Origin: Chitinophagales bacterium
Lineage (GTDB): Bacteria > Bacteroidota > Bacteroidia > Chitinophagales > CAIODY01
Length of the DNA: 11,728 bases
Assembly (NCBI GenBank): GCA_023251415.1
Contig: JAHEYX010000041.1
Location: forward strand, 1 to 11,728
Reading direction: 5' to 3'
Shown: positions 6,509-11,728 of the stretch, one piece after another
Layout of the letters: each line of letters opens with the position of its first letter
Position numbering within the stretch: the first letter of the stretch is position 1
The notes under the pieces: generated by a model
Databases searched by the model: none
Seen by the model: the letters and a program-made list of their open reading frames with translations, nothing else
What the model was told of the DNA's origin: nothing
Program-made: the position numbers and the translations under genes

Positions 6509-6522
6509 CTCTTTGCAAAGAG
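6509..6522. repeat. Perfect 14-bp palindrome beside the terminator
   Basis: CTCTTTGCAAAGAG is fully self-complementary with no spacer. It immediately adjoins the terminator hairpin, between the hairpin and the lipoprotein stop codon. It could be a DNA-binding site or an extra 3'-end structure in the mRNA; nothing else indicates a role. Confidence 0.35.
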
Positions 6523-6541
6523 TAATAATTTCTAAAACTAA

Positions 6542-6760
6542 TTATTTTTTAGTTTCTTCTTTTTTCTCTTCAGCTTTTGCTGGAGTTGCAGCAGCAGTTG
6601 TGTCTGCTTTTTTAGTTGTATCTACCATTGCAGCAGCTTCGTTAGTCATTGCATTTTTAGTAGAATCAGCGTTTTCTGCACCGCCTTCTGTTTTAGCAGA
6701 GTTACAAGCTACGAAAGAAATCATAGCACCAGCAACAAGTAAGAAAGATAATTTTTTCAT
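6542..6760 (-). CDS. Small Lys/Glu/Ala/Thr-rich putative lipoprotein
   Basis: This 72-residue protein starts with a lipoprotein signal peptide (MKKLSFLLVAGAMISFVAC) whose predicted lipidated residue is C19. Mature residues 20-72 are low complexity, rich in Ala, Thr, Glu and Lys, with an acidic/polar first half and a strongly charged tail (KAEEKKEETKK). No fold or active-site motif is visible. Such short charged lipoproteins are common in Bacteroidota and mostly uncharacterised; an envelope or spacer-like role is a guess. The gene is monocistronic, with a well-formed promoter (TTG, 19-base spacer, TACCTTTG), an A/T-rich leader of about 40 bases and a strong terminator, which together suggest high expression. 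A longer reading frame on the opposite strand here is a by-product of the biased composition. Confidence 0.82.
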   Translation of the reverse strand: MKKLSFLLVAGAMISFVACNSAKTEGGAENADSTKNAMTNEAAAMVDTTKKADTTAAATPAKAEEKKEETKK

Positions 6761-6807
6761 GTTGGTTGATAATAGTTTTGTTTTGTTAATGAATTATAAT
6801 TCGGCGG

Positions 6808-6837
6808 CAAAGGTAGCGCTTTCTTTTTAAAATGCAA
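6808..6837 (-). promoter_or_regulatory. Predicted -33/-7 promoter of the small lipoprotein gene
   Basis: On the - strand TTG (6837-6835) is followed after exactly 19 bases by TACCTTTG (6815-6808), an exact fit to the Bacteroidota TTG-N17-23-TAnnTTTG promoter. It lies between the der stop and the lipoprotein ATG. It is the best-formed promoter in the window. Confidence 0.7.
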
Positions 6838-6853
6838 GCCTTTTTGCTGATTT

Positions 6854-8161
6854 TTATTTCTCTCTGAAAAACAAATTAATTTGGGTACCGCTTAATGGAA
6901 ATGCTGCTCTAATCTTGTTTTCCAAATAATTCTTGTACGGTTCCTTAATTTCTTTCGGATGGTTACAGAATAAAGCAAAAGTAGGTATTTGTGCAGGTAA
7001 TTGGGTTGCATACTTCACTTTGATCAAATGTCCGCGGTGTGCCGGTGGTTGGGTAGCATCAACGGCTTCTTTTATAACTTCGTTTAGTTTAGAAGTAGTG
7101 ATTTTACGGTTTTTATTCTCGTAAACTTGCATACAAGTATCGATAATACGTGCAATACGGGTTTTATCCTTGGCAGAAATGAACAAAATAGGCACATCCA
7201 CAAACGGCGCAATCTTTTCGCGTATGGTTTCTTCTACTTGCTTAAGGGTATTGGTTTCTTTCGGTATTAAATCCCATTTGTTCACCAAAATTACCAAGCC
7301 TTTCTTTTTGCGTTCGATTTGACTGATAATTTGTAAATCTTGTGCTTCCATGCCTTGTGTGGCATCGATCATCATCATACACACATCAGATTCATCAATG
7401 GCTTTAATAGAACGTATAACCGAGTAAAATTCGAGGTCTTCGTGCACATTTTTCTTTTTGCGAATACCGGCCGTGTCAATCAAAATACAGTCTTTTCCAA
7501 ACAGGTTATAGCGGGTATGAATCGAATCGCGGGTTGTACCGGCAACATCACTAACTATGGTACGTTCAGTTCCTAATAAGGCATTCATCAGCGAAGATTT
7601 ACCAACATTCGGACGTCCCAATAAAGTAAATTTGGGTAATTGTTCGGTTCCATCTTCATTTGGGGCATCTTTATCCAATAAATCCGTAACGGCGCTTAAT
7701 AATTCACCGGAGCCTGTTCCGCTCAAACTACTGATGGTAAATACTTGTTCAAAGCCTAGGCTGTAAAACTCAGCTGCCGCTAATTCACGGTCGTAATTAT
7801 CAACTTTATTGACTACTACTATCACCGGTTTTTTACTGCGGCGCAACAAATCAGCCACTTCATCATCCAAACTGGTAATTCCGGTTGTTACATCTTGCAT
7901 AAACAAAATCAATTGAGCCTCATCAATGGCTAATTGTACTTGTTTTTTGATTTCTTTTTCGAAAATATCATCGGTGTGTTTAACATATCCTCCGGTATCG
8001 ATTAAGTTAAAGGTCATACCGTTCCATTCTACCTCGCCATAAATACGGTCGCGGGTTACGCCGCTTACGTCATCAACGATAGCCTTACGGCTGCCGGTGA
8101 TCCGATTAAATAAGGTGGATTTGCCTACATTGGGTCTCCCCACAATTGCTACTGTGTTCAT
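6854..8161 (-). CDS. der: GTPase Der (EngA), ribosome assembly
   Basis: Der is the essential tandem-domain GTPase that acts in maturation of the 50S ribosomal subunit. The 435-residue product has both G domains complete. Domain 1 has GRPNVGKST (8-16), DTGG (55-58) and NKVD (118-121). Domain 2 has GRPNVGKSS (182-190), DTAG (229-232) and NKWD (294-297). A KH-like C-terminal domain follows at about 350-435 and ends in NLFFREK, a typical Der ending. Length matches the family. The frame is open to 8263, but the ATG at 8161 is chosen because it begins directly with the Der N-terminus MNTVAIVGRPNVGKS, and a promoter box at 8182-8189 lies inside the longer version. It is divergently oriented to the T9SS-secreted protein gene; no obvious terminator follows it. 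Confidence 0.97.
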   Translation of the reverse strand: MNTVAIVGRPNVGKSTLFNRITGSRKAIVDDVSGVTRDRIYGEVEWNGMTFNLIDTGGYVKHTDDIFEKEIKKQVQLAIDEAQLILFMQDVTTGITSLDDEVADLLRRSKKPVIVVVNKVDNYDRELAAAEFYSLGFEQVFTISSLSGTGSGELLSAVTDLLDKDAPNEDGTEQLPKFTLLGRPNVGKSSLMNALLGTERTIVSDVAGTTRDSIHTRYNLFGKDCILIDTAGIRKKKNVHEDLEFYSVIRSIKAIDESDVCMMMIDATQGMEAQDLQIISQIERKKKGLVILVNKWDLIPKETNTLKQVEETIREKIAPFVDVPILFISAKDKTRIARIIDTCMQVYENKNRKITTSKLNEVIKEAVDATQPPAHRGHLIKVKYATQLPAQIPTFALFCNHPKEIKEPYKNYLENKIRAAFPLSGTQINLFFREK

Positions 8162-8181
8162 ATTAAATAAAAAATTGAGTG

Positions 8182-8189
8182 CAAAGGTA
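8182..8189 (-). promoter_or_regulatory. Predicted -7 promoter element of der
   Basis: The - strand reads TACCTTTG, an exact TAnnTTTG match, 20 bases before the ATG at 8161. No TTG lies at the expected -33 distance. The box supports the short start, because the longer open frame would place the promoter within coding sequence. Confidence 0.5.
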
Positions 8190-8240
8190 ACGAAATCTGC
8201 CCTAAAGGGGGCATAATGGTGAAACTTTAACGGAAAAAAC

Positions 8241-8248
8241 TTATTTTG
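8241..8248 (+). promoter_or_regulatory. Weak candidate -7 element for the secreted Omp28-like gene
   Basis: TTATTTTG differs from TAnnTTTG at one position and lies 21 bases before the ATG at 8270. There is no clear -33 element. It is listed because the 108-base divergent region must hold a promoter for this gene and this is the best candidate. Confidence 0.25.
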
Positions 8249-8269
8249 CGAAACTAAAACCAATAAGAA

Positions 8270-10285
8270 ATGAAAAAAATAAGCCTCTCTTTTTTACTTG
8301 GATGCCTCTTCTTTACGATTGCTCAGGCACAAACTTTTTCTGATAATTTTGATACCTACACCGCCGGTACAGCATTAGGCCCTCAGTCGCCTGATTGGAC
8401 TACCTGGAGCGGAACCCAAGGCGGAACCGATGATATTAACGTTAGCGGTACCGGTGCACACAGTGGTAATAACTGCTTGTACTTTACCTCCACTTCCACC
8501 AGTGGCGGTCCATCTGATATTGTATTGCCATTTGGTGGCCCATTCAATACCGGTCAATTTACGTATACCTCTTGGTTTAAAGTAGCTTCCGGAAAAATGG
8601 CGTACTTTAATTTTCAAGCTACCAATACCCCTGGTCAAACCTGGGCTTTGAACTGCTTTATGCAAGCCAATGGTACCATCAGTTTTGACGACGCAACCAA
8701 TATTTTATTGACAGGCTCTTATCCAACAAATACCTGGTTTGAATTGAGCATCGATATGAATTTAAGTACCAATGTTTGGGATGTAAAAGTTAACGGCACT
8801 TCTATCGGAACCTTTATGAACAGCGGATTCCAAGTAGCGTCTATCGATATGTATGCTTCTGATAATACGAATAGTTTTTGGGTAGATGATGTTTCTTATA
8901 ATTACGTGCCGGCTACTCCAACTACCTTAGATGGAGCCGTTGTTGTTCTTGGTGTTGGTAATGGTTTGGTTGGTCAATCACGCACCCCTACTTTACAAGT
9001 ACGTAATTTAGGTACAACAGCCATCACTTCTTTTGATATCAACGTCAATCAAAATGGAACCAACCATATACAATCGGTTACCGGAGTGAATATTGCTTCC
9101 TTAGCTGCTTATACCGTTAATTTCACTACACCATTAGTATTAGCTGCCGGATTAAATACTTTTACTGCTACCATTTCAAATGTTAACGGCAACGCAACAG
9201 ATAATGATGCAACAAACGATTCTAAAGTATTTACTGTAACTCCTACTACTCCTGCTCCCGGTAAAATTGTGGTGGCTGAAGAAGGTACAGGAACATGGTG
9301 TCAATGGTGCCCACGCGGTGCTGTTTTTATGGATTTGATGAGCAACAAATATCCGGGTTATTTTAAAGGAATTGCGGTTCATAACAATGATCCTATGACA
9401 GTTGTACCTTATGATTCCGTAATGGGATTGAACATAACCGGGTATCCGTCTGCTTTGGTTGATCGTGGTGCTGCAAAAGACCCTTCCATCATGGAGCCTG
9501 ATTTTTTAGCCCGTGTAGTGGTGGCTCCTAAAGCCATTTTGTTGAATGGTGCGCATTATGATGCAAGCAGCGGCAAATTAGATGTTTCAATTACTACCAA
9601 TTTCCAACAAAATGCCAGCGGTAACTATGCCTTAGCTTGTGTGTTAACGGAAGACAGTGTAAAAGGTACCGGCTCTTCTTATAATCAAGCAAATGCTTAT
9701 GCAGGTGGAGGTAACGGTGTGATGGGCGGTTTCGAAACCAAACCAAATCCGGTTCCGGCAAGTCAAATGCGTTATGATCACGTTGCACGTGCTATTGCTC
9801 CAGGCTGGGGTGGCGTTCAAAATGCTTATGGTGCTTCTATGAGCAGCGGCCAGAGTTTTGTTCATCATTTCACTTTTAATGTTGGAACTTCTTGGCATGC
9901 CAATAAAATTGATATTGTTGGCTTGTTAATCGACCCATCAGGTAAAATTGATAATGCTTCAACTACTTCCATTTCTGAAGCTGTAGCTAATGGTTATGCT
10001 GAATTTATTGGTATCAATACTCCAAACATTACTCCGGATGCCATTCAAGTATATCCTAATCCTGCCGCTGATCAAACTAATGTTTTAGTGAATTTGAAGG
10101 AAGCTGCAAATGCTACTTTTGAATTGTATGACCTAGCAGGTACTTTGCTCACAGCTAAAACTTATGCATTAAATTCAGGTATGCAAAATGTGCCTTTAAA
10201 TTTAACCAATGTAGCCAGTGGTGTTTACTTGTTGAAAGTAACCATTAATGGAACTACCAGTACTTTAAAAGTTACCCGTCAGTAA
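8270..10285 (+). CDS. T9SS-secreted protein: lectin-like, CARDB-like and Omp28/thioredoxin-like domains
   Basis: The 671-residue product is exported through Sec by a signal peptide (MKKISLSFLLGCLFFTIAQA, cleavage near residue 20) and then by T9SS to the cell surface or medium. Residues about 22-212 look like a concanavalin/LamG-type beta-sandwich (start FSDNFDTYTAG, end WVDDVSYNY). Residues about 220-325 resemble a CARDB/Ig-like domain (LQVRNLGTTAITSFDI). Residues about 331-580 match the Omp28-related family with a thioredoxin-like start: EEGTGTWCQWCPRG gives a CxxC at C344 and C347, and TGYPSALVDR gives a cis-proline-like P393. Residues about 591-671 are a type A sorting domain (VYPNPA, ELYDLAG, VASGVYLLKV, ending LKVTRQ). 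Seen motifs make the domain calls firm for CxxC and the sorting tail, moderate for the two N-terminal domains. Redox activity and ligand are unproven. Confidence 0.9.
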   Translation: MKKISLSFLLGCLFFTIAQAQTFSDNFDTYTAGTALGPQSPDWTTWSGTQGGTDDINVSGTGAHSGNNCLYFTSTSTSGGPSDIVLPFGGPFNTGQFTYTSWFKVASGKMAYFNFQATNTPGQTWALNCFMQANGTISFDDATNILLTGSYPTNTWFELSIDMNLSTNVWDVKVNGTSIGTFMNSGFQVASIDMYASDNTNSFWVDDVSYNYVPATPTTLDGAVVVLGVGNGLVGQSRTPTLQVRNLGTTAITSFDINVNQNGTNHIQSVTGVNIASLAAYTVNFTTPLVLAAGLNTFTATISNVNGNATDNDATNDSKVFTVTPTTPAPGKIVVAEEGTGTWCQWCPRGAVFMDLMSNKYPGYFKGIAVHNNDPMTVVPYDSVMGLNITGYPSALVDRGAAKDPSIMEPDFLARVVVAPKAILLNGAHYDASSGKLDVSITTNFQQNASGNYALACVLTEDSVKGTGSSYNQANAYAGGGNGVMGGFETKPNPVPASQMRYDHVARAIAPGWGGVQNAYGASMSSGQSFVHHFTFNVGTSWHANKIDIVGLLIDPSGKIDNASTTSISEAVANGYAEFIGINTPNITPDAIQVYPNPAADQTNVLVNLKEAANATFELYDLAGTLLTAKTYALNSGMQNVPLNLTNVASGVYLLKVTINGTTSTLKVTRQ

Positions 10286-10304
10286 GCTTATTAAGCGGAT
10301 AAAC

Positions 10305-10341
10305 AAAAACGGCGATCCTTAAAAAAGGGTCGCCGTTTTTT
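10305..10341. terminator. Bidirectional intrinsic terminator between convergent genes
   Basis: CGGCGATCCTT (10310-10320) pairs with AAGGGTCGCCG (10325-10335) through one T-G wobble, around an AAAA loop. It is flanked by AAAAA on the left and TTTTTT on the right, so it can stop transcription from the secreted-protein gene on + (stop at 10285) and from the permease gene on - (stop at 10391). Confidence 0.9.
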
Positions 10342-10390
10342 ATTTGGCTGAATTAGCAAAAGGACTTATCTTATTGTATGAGCAAAGTGA

Positions 10391-11728
10391 TTAAGCTTTT
10401 GAAGATCGTTTATTTAAGGCTTGCCACAAATAATAAACCGGTACACCTAATACAACGATACTTAAACTTCCAACAGCATAAATAGGTTTAAAGCACAATA
10501 AGTTGATACAAAATCCACTTGCTAAAAGTATGTAAAGTGCAGGTAAGATAGGATAACCAAACGCTTTATACGGACGTTCGGCATCCGGACGTTTAACTCT
10601 AAGAATAAACAAACCAATAAGGGTAAGAATATAGAATAGTATTACTGCGAACATCACATAATCAAGTAAATCGCCGTATTTACCCGACAAACAAAGAAGC
10701 GAAGCCCAAATGAATTGAACCCATAACGCAAAACCCGGAACACCATTCTTATTATTAAATTTCATTTTTTCGAAGAACAAGCCGTCTTTAGCCATTTCTT
10801 GATACACACGAACGGATGATAAGATGATACCGTTATTACAACCAAAGGTAGATACCATGATCAATACAGCCATTAGTATAACCGCGGTATTGCCGAAAAT
10901 TTGCATGGCAGCAGCCACACCTACACGGTCATTGGCGGCAAATTGAATTCCGGCTTTTAAAGTATCAGCACTTTCAGGGGTACCATGTATGGGTAATAAA
11001 AACAAATAAGCAACATTCGCCAATAAATACAAGCCACTAACGATTGCTGTTCCCAAAAACAAACTCATGGGAATATTGCGTTTAGGTTGGTCGATATCAC
11101 CGGCAATAAAGGTTACATTGTTCCAAGCATCGCTGCTAAACAAGGAGCCAACAAGTCCTATTCCTAAGGCACTGATCAATCCTAATCCACCGAGTTCATT
11201 AATAGAAAGGGTTTGTGTTGTTTTATCCCAATTATAAGAAGCGGCATGCCAGGCATCAGCCCAGTTCATTTTCCAGATTTCCGTTTTGCCAAACACAAAA
11301 ATTCCGAGCACAATTATTCCAAAAAGCGCTATCAATTTAGTACTGTTAAAAAACAGATTAATGATTTTGCCATACTGCATTCCGGCTCTGTTCAATAAGG
11401 TTAAAACTAAAATAGAACCTATACCGGTTAATTGAGCGGCATTGATGTTAAAGGAATCGGTAATAGGTATAAGTATATTGCTTTCGCCTAATGAAGGCAT
11501 TAATACACTGGCAAATTTTGCAAAAGCCACTGCAATAGCTGCGATACTGCCGCATTGGATTACGACGAATAACGTCCAACCGTAAAGAAATGCAACAAAA
11601 TCGTTGAACGATTCTTTGAGATAAATATACTGTCCACCTGCTTTTGGCATCATACCGGCCAATTCACCATAACTTAAGGCAGCCAGCATAGTCATTGCTC
11701 CGGAAATGATCCACAGCAACAATAGCCA
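10391..11728 (-). CDS. APC-superfamily amino-acid permease, N-terminus beyond window
   Basis: The 445 visible residues form a polytopic inner-membrane transporter of the amino acid-polyamine-organocation superfamily. The frame is open to the right edge and continues as WLL before the apparent TTG at 11722, so the true start and the first helix are missing, probably about 30-45 residues. Diagnostic segments are ALSYGELAGMMPKAGGQY (15-32 of the visible part, APC helix 2 and loop) and SDAWNNVTFIAGDIDQPKR (197-215), typical of the L-type/LAT-like branch that exchanges or takes up neutral amino acids. About eleven hydrophobic helices are visible, and the tail VYYLWQALNKRSSKA is basic and cytoplasmic. 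It is convergent with the secreted-protein gene and shares its terminator. The substrate cannot be assigned. Confidence 0.92.
   Translation of the reverse strand, partial: WLLLLWIISGAMTMLAALSYGELAGMMPKAGGQYIYLKESFNDFVAFLYGWTLFVVIQCGSIAAIAVAFAKFASVLMPSLGESNILIPITDSFNINAAQLTGIGSILVLTLLNRAGMQYGKIINLFFNSTKLIALFGIIVLGIFVFGKTEIWKMNWADAWHAASYNWDKTTQTLSINELGGLGLISALGIGLVGSLFSSDAWNNVTFIAGDIDQPKRNIPMSLFLGTAIVSGLYLLANVAYLFLLPIHGTPESADTLKAGIQFAANDRVGVAAAMQIFGNTAVILMAVLIMVSTFGCNNGIILSSVRVYQEMAKDGLFFEKMKFNNKNGVPGFALWVQFIWASLLCLSGKYGDLLDYVMFAVILFYILTLIGLFILRVKRPDAERPYKAFGYPILPALYILLASGFCINLLCFKPIYAVGSLSIVVLGVPVYYLWQALNKRSSKA

Noticed and set aside
6498..6830. 110-codon + strand frame opposite the small lipoprotein gene
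   Set aside because: It overlaps the terminator and the promoter of the lipoprotein gene and arises from that gene's Ala/Lys/Glu-biased codons. The - strand product has a lipobox and proper expression signals.
8162..8263. 34-codon N-terminal extension of der
   Set aside because: Der proteins begin almost directly with the first G1 motif, and the extension contains a consensus promoter box.
8375..9898. Several - strand frames opposite the secreted Omp28-like gene
   Set aside because: They are scattered short frames without motifs or signals, opposite a strongly supported coding sequence.
11213..11398. 61-codon + strand frame within the permease gene
   Set aside because: It is antisense to a conserved transporter, with no promoter and no recognisable product.
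1..11728. Defence system, prophage, mobile element, CRISPR array, tRNA or riboswitch
   Set aside because: I found no integrase, transposase, terminal repeats, phage structural genes, direct-repeat array, tRNA cloverleaf or long structured leader. Gene content and uniform composition indicate a core chromosomal region.

Overview
The window looks like ordinary chromosome from a member of the Bacteroidota. The evidence is a type IX secretion (T9SS) C-terminal sorting domain on a secreted protein, several TAnnTTTG-type -7 promoter boxes (the housekeeping promoter of this phylum), start codons without Shine-Dalgarno sequences, AT-leaning composition, and protein families typical of the group. I see no rRNA, tRNA, CRISPR array, integrase or transposase.

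Layout. Bases 1-278 are the 3' end of a ROK-family sugar kinase gene cut by the left edge. A promoter and an M23 (LytM) murein peptidase gene follow on the + strand (389-1366). Everything from 1363 to 8161 is on the - strand. Read in transcription order, this block holds: der, the two-domain ribosome-assembly GTPase (8161-6854); a small Lys/Glu/Ala-rich lipoprotein (6760-6542) with its own promoter and a strong terminator; an ECF sigma factor and a membrane anti-sigma factor with a TPR tail, overlapping by 8 bp (6397-4678); and a three-gene operon (4447-1363). That operon encodes two tandem paralogous proteins of a family I do not recognise, then a TPR/transmembrane protein that has the phosphoacceptor (DHp) domain of a histidine kinase but no ATP-binding domain. 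On the + strand, 8270-10285 encodes a large secreted protein: lectin-like fold, CARDB-like region, Omp28/thioredoxin-like domain with CxxC, and T9SS sorting tail. It is divergent from der and ends at a bidirectional terminator shared with a convergent APC-family amino-acid permease gene (10391 to the right edge, 5' end missing).

The part most worth attention is 1363-4584: the unknown paralog pair, the kinase-like protein without a catalytic domain, and a perfect 17-bp inverted repeat upstream of the operon's predicted promoter. The orphan DHp protein ends at a natural domain boundary and shares its stop codon bases with the convergent M23 gene. This could be a functional phosphotransfer or scaffold protein, or a kinase whose 3' half was deleted. 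The rest of the window is well-known housekeeping or envelope biology. No intergenic stretch exceeds 300 bases. The longest, 4448-4677, holds the operon promoter, the inverted repeat and a short direct repeat in the leader, but no convincing gene.
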